A DNA stretch of 64,000 bases from Myxocyprinus asiaticus (Eukaryota; Chordata; Actinopteri; Cypriniformes; Catostomidae): positions 27,804,880 to 27,868,879 of the forward strand of contig NC_059379.1 in assembly GCF_019703515.2 (NCBI RefSeq), in the 5' to 3' direction. The notes under the pieces are model-generated. The model did no database searches, was not told where the DNA came from, and saw nothing but the letters and a program-made list of their open reading frames with translations. How positions within the stretch are numbered: position 1 is the first letter of the stretch; each line of letters begins with the position of its first letter. Made by a program: the position numbers and the translations under genes. Below are positions 22,820-35,821 of the stretch, piece by piece.

Positions 22820-23400
22820 AAGGAATGAAATAAATATCTCATAATTTACTCACCCTTATGCCATCCTAGATGTGTATGAATTTCTTTCTTTTTTGGAACA
22901 CAAATAAAGATTTTTAGAAGAATATCTCAGCTCTGTAGGTCCATACAATGCAAGTGAAACTTTGAAGCTCCAAAAAGCACATAAAGGCAGCATAAATGTA
23001 ATCCATAAGGCTCCAGTGATTAGTCTTCTAAAGCCATCCAATCGATTTGGGGTGAGAACAGACCAAAATATGATTCCTTTTTTATTGTACATCTTGCCAT
23101 TGCAGTCTCTTGGCACAATCGTGATTTCAAGCTCGATTACACTTCCTAGTGCTTGACGCGTACACAGAGTGATAAACCACTGAAGTCGTATGAATCACGT
23201 TTATGCTGCCTTTATGCGCTTTTTGGACCTTTGTTTACCATTCACTTGCATAGACCTACAGAGCTGAGATATTCTTCTAAAAATCTTTGTTTGTTTTCTG
23301 AAGAAGACAGAAAGCCATACACATCTGGGATGGAATGAGGGTGAGTTAATGATGAGAGAATTTTCATTTTTGGGTGAACTATTCTTTTGGGGTATTTCCA
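22820..23400. repeat. fold-back MITE family, long copy
   Basis: Left end AAGGAATGAAATAAATATCT then TACTCACCCTTATG; right end TTTTGGGTGAACTATTCTTT. The arms pair over most of their length: AGCACATAAAGGCAGCATAA near 22975 is matched inverted by TTATGCTGCCTTTATGCGCT near 23200. Confidence 0.75.
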
Positions 23401-23529
23401 CCTGATCTAACCCATAAAATGAGTTATGATGGAGTAAACTAATGTATTCAGGTTGATTAAGCGATATTAAATAAACATTTTCACTTGAATAAAATAAAAG
23501 TTAATTTAGATGTTACTACATAAAGTACT

Positions 23530-24020
23530 TGTATATAACCGCGAGTCTGACCATCACCCCTAGTGAGACAAAACCGTGACTCGTCAGTGAAGAACACTTT
23601 TTGGCAGTCCTGTCTGGTCCAGCGAAGGTGGGTTTGTGCCCATAGGTGACTTGTTGCCGGTGATGTCTGTTAAGGACCTGCCTTACAACAGGCCTACAAG
23701 CCCTCAGTCCAGCCTCTCTCAGCCTATTGCGGACAGTCTGAGCACTGATGAGGGATTGTGTGTTCCTGGTGTAACTTGGGCAGTTGTTGTTGCCATCCTG
23801 TACCTGTCCCGCAGGTGAGAGATTCGGATGTACTGATCCTGTACAAATGTCTGCCACTGCAAGGACGATCAGCTGTCCTTCCTGTCTCCCTGTAGTGCTG
23901 TCTTAGGCATCTCACAGTACAGACATTGCAATTTATTGCCCTGGCCACATCTGCAGTCCTCATGCCTCCATGCAGCATGCCTAAGGCACATTCACACAGA
24001 TGAGCAGGGACCCCGGGCAT
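23530..24020 (-). pseudogene. Tc1-like transposase N-terminal fragment, frameshifted
   Basis: Read on the minus strand, a frame from 24020 gives an N-terminal helix-turn-helix (DVARAINCNVCTVRCLRQHY, then RETGRTADRPCSGR). An overlapping second frame, with text to about 23530, gives ISAQTVRNRLREAGLRACRP and RQQVTYGHKPTF, the second DNA-binding half of Tc1 transposases. The sequence decays just where the first catalytic Asp (TDES) would be. About the first 40 percent of the protein is represented, in two frames. It belongs to a different subfamily from both Tc1 pieces at 6.5-8.4 kb. Confidence 0.7.
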
Positions 24021-24262
24021 CTTTCTTTTGGTGTTTTTCCAGAGTCAGTAGAAAGGTCTATTTAGTGTCCTAAGTTTCTATAACTGTGACCTTAATTGCC
24101 TACTGTCTGTAAACTGTTAGTGTCTTAATGACTGTTCCACGTGCATGTTCATTAATTATTTATGGTTCAGTGAACAAGCATGGAAAACATTGTTTACAGA
24201 TCTTTATTGTAAAGTGTTAAGTTTTTTTGGATTTTTACAAAAGTTTTGAGTATATGTGTATA

Positions 24263-24297
<35 letters not shown>

Positions 24298-24475
24298 GTA
24301 TATTAGGGTTGCTCCAATACCAAATTTGTGGTTTCGGTACTATACCAGCCCTGGTACCTCAGTATCTATACTAACTCGATACTTAGGCAACAAATAAAAA
24401 AACCTTCTGGATTCCATGTTAAATGTTTTAATTAAATGTTGGAATCAAATTGTGTTTACATACACCGGGGTACAT

Positions 24476-26709
24476 GCGGGTCCTTAAGTCTTAAATTTAC
24501 TTTTTAAAATGTAAGGCCATAAAAAGTCTTAAATATCTTAAATTACAAGTCTTACATTTCATTTGCTGAGGTCTTAAATTTTGTGGCGTGAATAGAGGAG
24601 ACGCACACTTAAAACAGCAGAATCTGCGCAAGTAAACTTCATCTCTATCTCTCTCTCTTTCTCTCTCGTGCATCCATCATTTAGCAGCTGACGCTTGAGT
24701 TTAGTGTGAGCACGCACAGGGAAGCGCATTTTTACTGAACTTACGATGTTACACATGTATAAACCTTCATAAACCCGTTAATCCGAAATGCAAAGGCGTT
24801 ATTTTGCATATCTAACACCGTCGCTCCTGCTTATAATCGACAAAGCTGTCAGCGTTACAGTTTGCAAGCGCGCAAGGCTGGAGCAGTCTTTTGACGCCTT
24901 TCAAATCATTGCGCTTCCTTATTTTACACTATACCTTTGACAATAATTGTAAAGCTAACAGAACTACTCAGCTGCAGAGTTACACCTGTTATATCTCTCA
25001 TCTCCATCTCTCTAGATCTAGGGATGCCAACGTAATTGACACTGTTCTCACGCTCTCACGCCACACGTCCCTTTTCTCACGCAGTGATAACCTCGCAGAG
25101 CAAAGAGGACACTGTCAGTGCACGGACAGACAAGACAGAGCAAGCCGCATGATGCTGCGAGTTATTCAGACCAATCGGGGAAAGCAGCAGCACAGCATCT
25201 CTCCCTCTCTTTCTCTTTCATAATTTAATCTGTTAACATTTTCAATACATCTTGTCAACTTTAAACGGCAATTTTTAAGGTAACTGATATTTGAGATATT
25301 TCACTCAAAAATTTAAATTGTCATCACTTACATTCATTCTGTTGCAAACCTGTATGACTTTCTTATTTCAGTGGATATCAAAAGGAGATATTAGGGAGTT
25401 TCAGTCACCATTCACTTACATTGAATGAAAAACAAGATGCAGTGACAGTGAATGGTGACTGAGACTAAACATTTTTCTTAACACCTCCTTTTTTGTTCCA
25501 TGGCAGAGAAAAATTAATTCAGACTTAAGGGTGAGCAGTGATGACAGAAATTAAAGTTTTAAATGAACTGCCCTTTAACTACCTGTTAAAGTATTTGTTA
25601 AAGGTATTTGCCAAGAAAAAAAATATAAATGTTATTCAGCACTTGCTAGACTTTATTCACAGCAGCGGTATCTTTGATGTTTAATGACAATGACAACAAG
25701 GCTGTGCAGGATAGACGTACAGTCTCTTCGATGAGATGTACTGCAGTTGAAAGTGTTTTTGGATCATTCTGTGTACAAAACATTGAAAAAAATATCTTTT
25801 CAAGGACACTCAGTAGACAAAAAACTCCAGACAACATGAGTTGTGGAAAATCAGATGGGATATTGGAGCTTTTTACAGATTTATACCGTGCATGCCTTTG
25901 AAGAAATGGTAAGTCTATCCCTCACAGCCTCGTTTCCATTCCCATTAAAAATCAAACATGGTGCTACTGTGAATAAGGTCTATAGACCAATCCTCTTATT
26001 TACAAAAATGTCAGCGCATGTGCAGTAAGTGGTGGCAGAAAGCCCGCTGATTGTTGTGTTAGATTTGACAGATTAGAGGATTAAATGAAAGTATGACACA
26101 AAACCATCATAAATACAAACATGTTCTTAGCGATACAATTACTATAATGATATGAGTTAATAACAAACATGTAATCATGTTTGCTATAAATTTATGCTGC
26201 AAAGTTGTGAGTTGAAATGATCTCCTCAGTCCAGTCAGCTCTGTTGATGATCTTGAAGCCACAGCAGTCAACGAGAGCCCTCGGAATAATTTTTCAACAA
26301 CGTAATCCAATAAAAGTTTATTTTTTGCGCATGGTTTTTGCCACCGCTTCCGTGTTTGACATAAGTGGTGACGTTGCCAAAGCATTGGTCTAATGCGTCA
26401 TGTCTTGCTAGAAAGCAAGTGACTAAAGAGAAGGGTCACAATATAGGCTACATACTTTAGGCTACATGCATTCTTAATGAATTAATTTAGAGTTTTAATG
26501 TTGTATTAATTTATTAACACATAAATGCACAATAATATATATATATATATATATATAAACAAAAACATGTCCAAATACATTCAGGTAGCCTCAGTGCTTT
26601 TGTATTTACCAGCTAATGAATTCATGTTTTTCTTTATTGCAAAAGTGGTCTTAAATTTTTCTTAAAGTTGGCCTTAAAAAGTCTTAAATTTCATTCCTTC
26701 GAACCTGCA
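24476..26709. mobile_element. possible nested non-autonomous DNA transposon
   Basis: CGGGTCCTTAAGTCTTAAAT at the left is loosely matched, inverted, by the right end (GAAATTTAAGAC... read from 26709 backwards). Both ends carry repeated GTCTTAAATTT boxes. If real, it sits inside the 24305-27642 element. The interior (24600-26640) includes a fold-back copy and no recognisable gene. Confidence 0.35.
25275..25575. repeat. fold-back MITE family copy
   Basis: TTCACTCAAAAATTTAAATT then ATTCTGTTGCAAACCTGTAT at the left, and the inverted equivalent (TTCCATGGCAGAG to TTAAATGAACTGCCCTTTAA) at the right. Central CATTCACTTACATTGAATG/CAGTGAATGGTGACTGAG sequences form the hairpin arms. Confidence 0.6.
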
Positions 26710-27291
26710 GATACCCTGATACATACATACTGTACAGCTTTAATCAAATGAAAATATTATACTTATATATAATTTTTGGTAAAAAAAAATAAATAAAAAA
26801 AAAATAAATAAAAAGATGCACATCAGAGCTTTACAGTATTAATGAAAACATTAAATCAAAAATATCTGAGGCAAAATTCTGCCATGGCTAAATCACAGTA
26901 GATACATAATACTAATAATATAACAATTTAATGTTATATTATTGTTACTATGAGTATTATTGCAACTGCAGTAGTAATATTTTTCTGTCGTAATGTCTTA
27001 AATTTCACGCAATCAGTTGAATAGAGCACTCATTTCAGCGGAACTTTTATTTTGAACGATTTTTGAAGTTCTACCTGTTTGTGAAGGATTCGTTATATCA
27101 AGCTTCCCGCAACTCGCGAGCTGAATCTCTGAGCTGCAATGGAGAAAGAGTTAATATGAGAGTTCACAGCTGGTTATACACTCAACACACTGATCTGTGG
27201 CTCTGCAGATGGATACTATTGGACATGCTGCATGAAAATCAAACATTAGTAGTGTGTGTTATGTTTGTGTTCTTGTGTGTCTTGTGTGTGC

Positions 27292-27326
<35 letters not shown>

Positions 27327-27650
27327 GGAGATGACAGGGCAGAGAGGTGCCTGTTATTCATACTGTGGCATGCAGCACATGTGACTGTATATTATTTCAT
27401 TAAATGACATCCTTCTGATGTTTAATGATCACACTTGGCCATATAGAAGCTTTTTTTTATTATTATTATTGTCAAATGGTCTTTGATTTCATCTCAAAAC
27501 TCTCACATTACATAAATTTAGCTAATATCAGCATACTTTAATATAGTACCAAAATTAACAAACAAGATGATATCGTGATATCGATATAAACATTTTTTGG
27601 TATCGCGATTTCATTTGTGTATAGTGTATACCGCGCAACCCTACAGTGTA

Positions 27651-27652
<2 letters not shown>

Positions 27653-27712
<60 letters not shown>
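27653..27712. repeat. AT microsatellite
   Basis: Continuous (TA)n, preceded by a TGTG run. Confidence 0.95.
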
Positions 27713-27716
<4 letters not shown>

Positions 27717-28979
27717 TTAAATCTTAAAGATAGCAGCTATTTGACAGATAAAAACAAGAAAGAAAAGCATATACTATTCTATACCACGCGGCTGCGTTTT
27801 ACATTACCCCGATAAACAATACTCGAAAAATGTTACCGGTTGACACATTTCTACCAGTATATCATTTAAACTGGTATATCGCCCACCCCTGTGCCATGAA
27901 CAAACATTCTGACCAATGAGGGGACAGATTGATAACTTTTATTAATGCTAATTAACAAGTTTTGGTCTTTTTTTAAATGCTGCCTTGTGAAAGCAAACTG
28001 AACCAAGGGTAAAAAAAACAACATTGTAACAATTGTAGCCTCTGGGTCAGAATATAGCAAGCAAACTACAGGTCTGAAAATGCCTTTAGGCTTTTGAACA
28101 ATATTAATTGCCATCTTATAATTATTAATACATTTAAAGATTTTTTGGAGCTTTTAATCAAATTGCTGTTGCCCCCGTAATCAGCAACTTGATGCAATAT
28201 GCCTTTACCATGGAAATATCACTGAAACACACTGCTTCTTCTGGCTTTTTGCTTTATTAACACATATGACACTGTAAACCAGGGATCTCTAGCCACTAGC
28301 CAGGTGGTGTTCTCTGAAGGCCAGTTGAATAGTTACAATACAAGTATTTTTCAACTATGAATTACTGACAAATTATATATTATAACTACATATTATTAGC
28401 TCAGGTATACAATTATTACACAAGTGTAACAAAACTTTTCATGGATGTGAGTACGTAGGGTTGTTTGTTGACCGTATAAAACGATTTAATGTGGCAAATG
28501 TGGCACTCAGGCCAGTATTTTGAGACCCTGCTGTAAACAATATACTTATTCATGGAGATTTTTTTTTATTTTTTATTCTAGTTGCGCATTTTGACATTTT
28601 TCTCTTTATTCCTGTCTGTCTAGGTATTTATCCTTTATAAGGCCCTAAACAAAACAACATCAATCTGCACCACTTGACCTCTCATTATTTCACTGCTTTC
28701 ATTGTTTTCTACTTCTGAACCGAACTACTCCCTCATTTCACAGGGACAATCTGTTTATCTTTATCTGTTCTATAGCAGCTTAAATATTAGTCTGCTTTTA
28801 GCACTATAGCGCCTTAAATGTAAAATTAATTCATTTATATATGTATATATGGACATTTTTCCAGTTCCTTTTACCCTCTCGCCTCAGTTATCTCTATTTA
28901 TTTTCCTCTGTTGCTCTCTCCTTTGCTTTTACTCTTTTCATCTTCCTCTCCTCTCAAGCTCTACCTTTTTCTCCTTACT

Positions 28980-29350
28980 TTTGTATTTTCCTTTACAAAC
29001 TCACTCTCTCTCTCGCTCTCGCTCTCTGTCTCTCTTTCTTACACACACACACATACACACACACACACACACACAGTTGTTTTTATATAATTGTGGGGAC
29101 TCTCCGTGCATTTTATGGATTTTATACAGATCTGACAATAATTTCTATCCCCTAAACCTAACCCTCACAGAAACCTTTTTGCATTTTTACATTTTCAAAA
29201 AAACATCATTTAGTATGTTTAATAAGCCAATTCCCTTGTGGGGACTGCTGGCTGGGCCCCACAAGGTAGGTGATCTCAGGTTTTACTATCCTTGTGGGGA
29301 CATTTGGTCCCCACAATGTAGTACAAACATGTGTACACACACACACACAC
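28980..29350. repeat. microsatellite plus GTGGGGAC-type teleost repeat
   Basis: CT and CA runs (about 29002-29075) precede TGTGGGGACTCTCCGTGCAT, CCTAAACCTAACCCTCACAG and two further GTGGGGAC copies (29240, 29295), ending in another CA run. This GTGGGGAC/CCTAACCCT unit is a familiar interspersed sequence of fish genomes; its class is not clear. Confidence 0.6.
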
Positions 29351-29944
29351 TCTCAGAGGAGTAAGATGTTGTTGTGTATGCTGATGGTTCCTCTAGGTTG
29401 TGATTTGAGCTGAGAAAGAGCCAGTCGTACTCTGTTTGCTCTGTCCACCAGAGGCAACGGATCACTGTGTCACTCAATCCATGATTGGATTTTTGCCCTG
29501 GCTGCCGTATAATTGAAATGTTAGACTGTCCTTGTTTTCATCACGTCTGAGAAAGAGTTTCTATCTGAAAAGTTTCCTGCTGTTATATTCACTCACTGCC
29601 TTTGTTTCTGCCCTGACTATGATCTGGTTATTATTTGTGTGTGATTAATTCTGTGGGTGTAATCTTAGATGCTATTGTTTTGATCAGTCTAGTCATAAAT
29701 TGTAGCTTAGCACAACCAGAATGCAAAATCAAACACACTGGCTTTGATTAAAGCATGCACATTGTTTTGTATAACCATTTAGCATAATTTTTTGTTACTG
29801 TTTGTCAGGTTAAGAGAATGCTCTAGCACAATGGTTCTCAAACATTTCAGGCCTACTGCCTCCTAGGCTTAAATCAGAACATCCAAGTCACTCAAATGTT
29901 CGCTATAATTTATCAGAATTAAGTAAATTGTTTGGAGTGTAAGG

Positions 29945-30897
29945 TTGAAGGAATATTACACCCGAAATTCTGTCATAATGTACTTTATCCTAATGTCATT
30001 CCAAAATCATTTGACTTTCCTTCATCCGTTGAGCAAAAAAGGAGAGATTTTGAGGAATGTTGATGATGCTCTTTTTTGCTTTCTGTTCTTTTCTTTTCTT
30101 TTACAATTAAAGTGAATTATTACTGAGGCAATCAGTTCCTAACATTCTAGTTAGTTAGTAACCTTTATTTAACCAGGATAAAAACTCATTGAGATAAAAT
30201 TATCTTTTTCAAGAGTGACGTGGCCAAGAAGGCAGCACTGACAAAAATGTCAGATAACATAACATGAAAGTACAATTTACACCCTCACCCCTGCCAAAAG
30301 AAAGACAGACAAACAAAACTAAATGATAAAAATAAGGTAAGTCCAACTTGACTATACTCAATGTTGTTAACAAGTGCCATAAAATCAGCCAGTGGAGGGA
30401 GCACTGTAAATTTTAAATATTCCTGTAAGTCATTCCATGTTTTTGGGGAATTAAACTTAAAGCTTTTTTACACTGCTCAGACCTAACACGGGGAATGGCA
30501 AATAGTACAATGTCCTTTGAACGAAGATTATAATGTTCATGTTTTACAGAGATAATAGATAAGTAAATTGGAGACAGGCCACATTTTGATTTATAAATGA
30601 AACAGTACCAGTGTAATCGCCTTCGTGAATCCAGAGGTGGCAGTTCAGCCTTAGCATAGAGAGTACAATGGAGGGTTTGATAACCACAACCAGTAATAAA
30701 ACATAAGGCACTATGAAAAAGGGTGTCTAGTTTTTTTTTTTTTTTTTATATTGTACTGGGGCATGCATGTAAAATAAGTCACCATAGTTTAATAGACTGC
30801 CTAAAGTCATACAGAGAAAATTCCATACAGTTTGGAACAACATGGAGTGAGTAAATGACAACAGAATTTTCAATTTGGGGTGAACTATCCCTTTAAA
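29945..30897. repeat. fold-back MITE family copy split by another repeat
   Basis: Left end AAGGAATATTACACCCGAAA and right end TTGGGGTGAACTATCCCTTT are the family termini. They are separated by an unrelated interspersed repeat at about 30145-30728 and a T run at 30731-30747. Confidence 0.6.
30145..30728. repeat. interspersed repeat inserted in the fold-back element
   Basis: Begins around TAGTTAGTTAGTAACCTTTA then TTTAACCAGG and includes TCAAGAGTGACGTGGCCAAG then AAGGCAGCACTGAC, a widespread fish repeat text. Its class (possibly the 3' part of a LINE) is not decided by the sequence. No coding frame. Confidence 0.45.
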
Positions 30898-30964
30898 TAC
30901 TGCGAGCAAAACAGTAGCATATTTTGATTAATCTCAATATTCTGTACTATATACTGTAGTTAAA

Positions 30965-31260
30965 TGAATTGCACACAAAAATGAAAATTCATAAGTAATT
31001 TACTTTATTTTAATTCTCATGTCGTTCCAAACCCATATTACTTTCTTTCTTCTTTGGAACACAAAAGGAGATATTTCAATAAATGTTGCGATTCTGATTT
31101 CCATACAATAGCAGTCGATAGTGACTCACTTAAAAGTAAAAAAAATAAAATAAAAATCACACACAAGTGTCATAAAAGTAGTCAATGCAACTTGTTTGTT
31201 ATATTCCAAGTCTTCTGAAGACATATGATCATGTGTAAAATGAACAGATAGAAATGTAAG
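30965..31260. repeat. fold-back MITE family, left half only
   Basis: CACACAAAAATGAAAATTCA then GTCGTTCCAAACCCATATTA match the left arm of the family. The sequence runs to TCTTCTGAAGACATATGATC without a matching right arm. Confidence 0.5.
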
Positions 31261-34200
31261 TCTTTATTCACTCTCAAATAAATGATTAAAAACTCTGTCA
31301 ATCAAATATGGTGACACGTCAGTATGATCAAACCACATTGGACCTTCTGTCATGACGTCATGCCCTTTGGTCACAAGACGCACCCGAACCAATAAGCATA
31401 CCATTAAGAAAGGAATACAGTCTTAATGCAATTGAATTGGAATGCAAACAAAATACTAAAGCCTACATTTTAAAATTTGAGGAAATTTAGCAAATCTTAA
31501 AACTTCTCCAATCTGTTTAGAGGCTCTGGGAACTCTTCTGTCAGGCTGGTTACATTACCAAAATCATTGCATAAATTCAAAATTCTCAATGCAGAAATAA
31601 AAATGTAGGCTATGCATTGGAGTCAAAGATGCACAAAGCTACATACAAATTGTAAATGAGACATCAAAAGTTGCATTAACTGAACATTTATTCATCATTT
31701 AACGAATTGGAAAAAAATATTAATAGATACTATAGACTATGTACAGACTATGTATAGACTATGTTTTCCTACTTTAGAAACATTCCCACAGTAAAGGAAG
31801 CAATTAGCAATTATTAGCAATTAAAAGTGAAGAAAAGGGCAGTAAATTAAGTGCCTCTGTGAAAAGGGAGAGACCGAGAGAGAGAGATGAGTGAGGATTT
31901 CAGAGAAACAAGAGATTTTAAGTGTAGTTCAGTGAGAAAACTGAGATATTGTTCCTTAAATTGGGTGACCAGATCGCAGTAAAAAAAGCCAAAAATGCAA
32001 ACACAGCATTTCAACAAAGTATGTTTGAAGAGCTATCTCATTAGATAATTAATTACTTAAGTAGTTGCAAGTGGATAATGAAAATGCATTTTCATTTTCA
32101 CCTTCATCGAATTTGGTCAGAATCCATTCCTGACCACCTCCGAATGTGGTTTCAGTGGTCCTATCACAATGCGTCTTGGGTGCATATACACCTGGCTTTT
32201 AACGTGGTTAAATGTGATCCAATAACCGAAAACTCATGTTAATGCCAGGTGTAAATGAGGCCAATAATTTGGAAATTTTGTACTTGTTGGTTTGTTGAGT
32301 TGAGCCATCAGAGAGTTTCTATGAGCTTTTTCTTTCTTTTTTTTTTTTTTATAATCTTGGTTAATATAGTTTATATATCTCTATAATTGTGTTTTTTTTT
32401 TTATTTAATTTTTTTTTATATAAAGTTCTCTAAAGTGATACGACTTGAAGACGGAGCCACTGTTCAAGTGAAAATGCAGAATGATGTGTAGAAATAGTTA
32501 GCTGAGAATATAAAGTTTCTGCTGTCTTGACCCTTTTATGACAAGAGTTCATTTAAAATAATCTTTGGTGTTCTTCTAAAGAGGCCAAGAAGAGTGATTT
32601 CTCTGTCTGCAGAGACAGCTACAGCAATGCATCAGTGCTCTTCTGAGGTCCACTTCAAACCACCTAATTGACCAGCTTTACCCTTTCTTCGTGGCCAGTA
32701 CATCAAACAGACTCTGTTTGGCACAATGCCAGTTTTGCTTCAACTGTTCACAGTCTTCATGTCACTGGGAAAACTGCTAATTTTAATGAAGGCTATTTGT
32801 CAATTTTTAGATTTCAGTCTGCACATCAGGTAACTTGGGTTCTGTTTACACATGGATTAACATTAATCTCGGGTAATCCAATTGCCAAAGTGTTCAGCCA
32901 AGAAACATTAAACTGTTATTTACATGCATCACAAATGCATATCTTGTGGCCATGTGCCATTTTTTTTGAGGGGAACTTCTCTGATTTCATGATTTCATTT
33001 ATTACTCACTACATCAGAGTATCACTGTTTACCTGATTTACATTTTGAGCGGAATGCTCAATAGTATTTTATTTGAGCCAACACAGTCTATGACAGCTCA
33101 TAATGATTTGAATGAGATGGCGAAATTGTAAGATATTGGCTTGTACGAAAAGGTACGACTTTTATTGCTATTGCAAATATGTCATCAAATTATATAGTAT
33201 TAGATGTTTTACTAGTTCCAATCAGCATTGCCAGAATGTCATATTTCCTGCAGCTTTCCCTTTATGTTTCTAGTTTCTGAGTGCCCAATAGCAAAGATGC
33301 AGCATGCAATTTGCATACTTCCAAGGCTGAATGCAACAACTGCTCTTGAGATGAATAGGAATGCTAAGAATAGCTCTCTCCTGGTATTATGTACCTTGGG
33401 TAGAACCATTACCACACTCAAAATAAAAATAAAAAACCTGACTTCAAGTAATAAGGGTTCTTTGTAGAACCCTCATGTGATGGGATAATATGAACAGTCT
33501 TGTAATGGGTCCTTGCTAGACCCTCATTTGACAGTTCCACCTACAGATCTTAATAAGAGGATTCTGTGTATAGTAGGCAGAAGGAGCAATTTACACTCCA
33601 TCCAGGAGTCATCCAGTTCTATAAGTGATGAGTCTGATTCATGACGTCTCTCAGAAGATAGAGAATGTCTGGAGTATGTCCATTTCAAATCATTACCAAG
33701 CCTGAAAATCTCTTTGAAGACACACATTCAGTACACACACACATACACTCACCCTTGAGCCAGACACAATTTTTGTCTATGGATACAATTTCAGTGGGGA
33801 GAAATGCACAATTCCCACCGTCTTAAACATTTTTTAGTTTTTTTTTTAATTTTATTTAGTTTTTAATCTAATTACTCCTGCAGCAGGGTGCCGATCTTTT
33901 ACAGACCTCTGTATACTTGTGCTGTACATACCCTACAACCACTTGAGAATGTGTGAAGCGCATGCTTCACTGATCACAGCAACAACACCAATGCAGTGCT
34001 TTGACCCTTTTAACAGCAGGTCAAAGGAAATCTAATGCTTCACCTGAAAGATTGTAAACACATCCATCTTCTATTTAATTGAGTCTGTATTTTTTTTCTG
34101 TACATTTTGCTTTTATTATAAACCAAAAATACTGAATATGCTTTTTAAGGTTACAGTGCACTAGCACAAACATTGAGGGGGGAATTCATTTAGAATGAAA

Positions 34201-34949
34201 TGTGCCCGCTGATGGCATCATTTTTTGCATATACTGTCTGTGTAGGATCCGCATCTGATTCGTTAAAGGAATGATGCAAATGTGCAAATATGACCAATAA
34301 ACTTATTGCTGAACACAATTTACATGCCAATCTTGTGGGTTGGTTCTGAGTATTAGTGGGGATTTTGATTCATCCCAGTGTCTCAAATCTTTTGAATCCG
34401 TTCACCAGATAGATTCATTCGGGTTCGTTCACTGATTCGTTCAGTAACCATTTCTGCAGATGACACCACTACATCAGTTGGTGGCGACAAATGAGTGTCT
34501 TTTATGTGTTTTGAGTGTCATTAAACCATTGTTAGAAATCAAAGGGAAAGACTTCAGTGAATGAGAAATATGAGAAACAAGTATATGGAAGTGAATGAGA
34601 ACGATTTGTATAAAAACTCTGATTCGTTCACAAACGAACCACTACTAGTTCTGAGGAGGTTTGGAGGATGTAGCAGACTACAGCGATCTGGGATGCTTTA
34701 CTGGGACTGTAAAGCTCTTTAAAATGCAGATGCGTTATGGTTTAACTGGATTGCAGGTGGCAAGTGAATAAGACATTGATCTATGACAACATTATCACAT
34801 GGAAAGTCAGAATGTTGCTTCCGAATGTTCCAGCACCCTGATGTCAGCACATTATGCCAAGTTACTGACAAGCTCCATCTCCCATCAGACATTTTTGCAT
34901 CACTTCTAGGGTGATTACATTCCCGTTATGTGACCAATAGCATGTTGCA

Positions 34950-35058
34950 TCAGCAGCGTGGGAGACCCGGGTTCTCGTCCCGCATTGAAACCAGGAAGTG
35001 ATTGAATTTGCATAATCAGTGACAAGCACGATTACATTTTTACTCAACTGATGGTAAG
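34950..35058 (+). repeat. tRNA-like SINE-type repeat, copy 1
   Basis: CGTGGGAGACCCGGGTTCTC then GTCCCGC resembles a decayed tRNA B-box region. It is followed by AAACCAGGAAGTGATTG and a segment shared with 50058-50177 (same order, about 75-80 percent by eye). Confidence 0.5.
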
Positions 35059-35255
35059 GTTTAGGGTTGAGGTTCGGCAGTACAGTTAATAAAGCATGCA
35101 TTCCTCTTCACTGTATTTCATTAAAGAGACTTAAAACATTTTTTTACATTTTTGAAACTGTATTTGTTTTAGCAACAGGAAGTGGTGTAATTTAGAAAAT
35201 GTACTGTTTTTTTATTTTTTATTTAAAAAAATAATAATTATCAGAACAAAATTAA

Positions 35256-35821
35256 AGATGCACTCAGTAATTCTAATCCAATACACTTTTTGTCAAATTC
35301 TGCAAATATCTCCTCACAGTCTGCTAGCTGTCCGTTCTGTGTGTGGGCTGAAAAACAATCTTGTATTTGTGCACAGCCATGGCTCTGAAAATGGGACAAA
35401 AACAAAGTGGATCAGACCGATCCACACAACTCTACTCCAGCCATTCAGCAGCAGGGCGTGGTTCTTGCGTGTGCACAGGATGGGGGGTGGGGGCAGAGCA
35501 AGTGGGAAATTCATTTGAAGAACGACGGAAAAATCTGGCTGATTTCTAAACTCCAAGGAGGACAAATGGCTGAGAAACAGACCAAGAGCAAAAAGTCAAA
35601 CGAATATAAAATAAAAAAGAACGATTATGATAAGTTGAGGGCAAGGAGCAACATCGGCGAGGCTTTTTAGCGGTGGAGGGACCTCCGAGAGGTAGAAGGA
35701 ATGAATTTGTGTGCATGCATTTGGGGTGCGGCACTTCCAAATGAGCACTGAAGGGGTGTGTTTGTTTTGGCAGTTGAGTTCGAATATCAACAGTGTTTCT
35801 CAGGAATCGCTGAGTGCACCT
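35256..35821. mobile_element. TTAA-flanked non-autonomous DNA transposon (566 bp)
   Basis: AGATGCACTCAGTAATTC at the left is matched inverted by AATCGCTGAGTGCACCT at the right. Both ends abut TTAA (35252-35255 and 35822-35825), the target duplicated by piggyBac-type elements. The interior has no transposase; the open frames across 35258-35790 on both strands are non-coding. Confidence 0.65.

Larger units (their letters stand above)
24305..27642. mobile_element. possible hAT-like element, outer
   Basis: AGGGTTGCTCCAATACC at the left and ACCGCGCAACCCT at the right share an inverted 8-base terminus (AGGGTTGC). Both ends border CA/TA microsatellites and subterminal regions carry GGTACTATACC or GTATACCGCG text. 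No target duplication is visible and no transposase was recognised, so this is a tentative boundary call. Confidence 0.35.

Noticed and set aside
32668..33036. 122-residue open frame
   Set aside because: No homology recognised, no splice or promoter context, and average base composition. Treated as chance.
34950..34990. A tRNA gene on the + strand
   Set aside because: Only a B-box-like segment is present, no cloverleaf can be drawn, and the following sequence recurs at 50058-50177 as a dispersed repeat.
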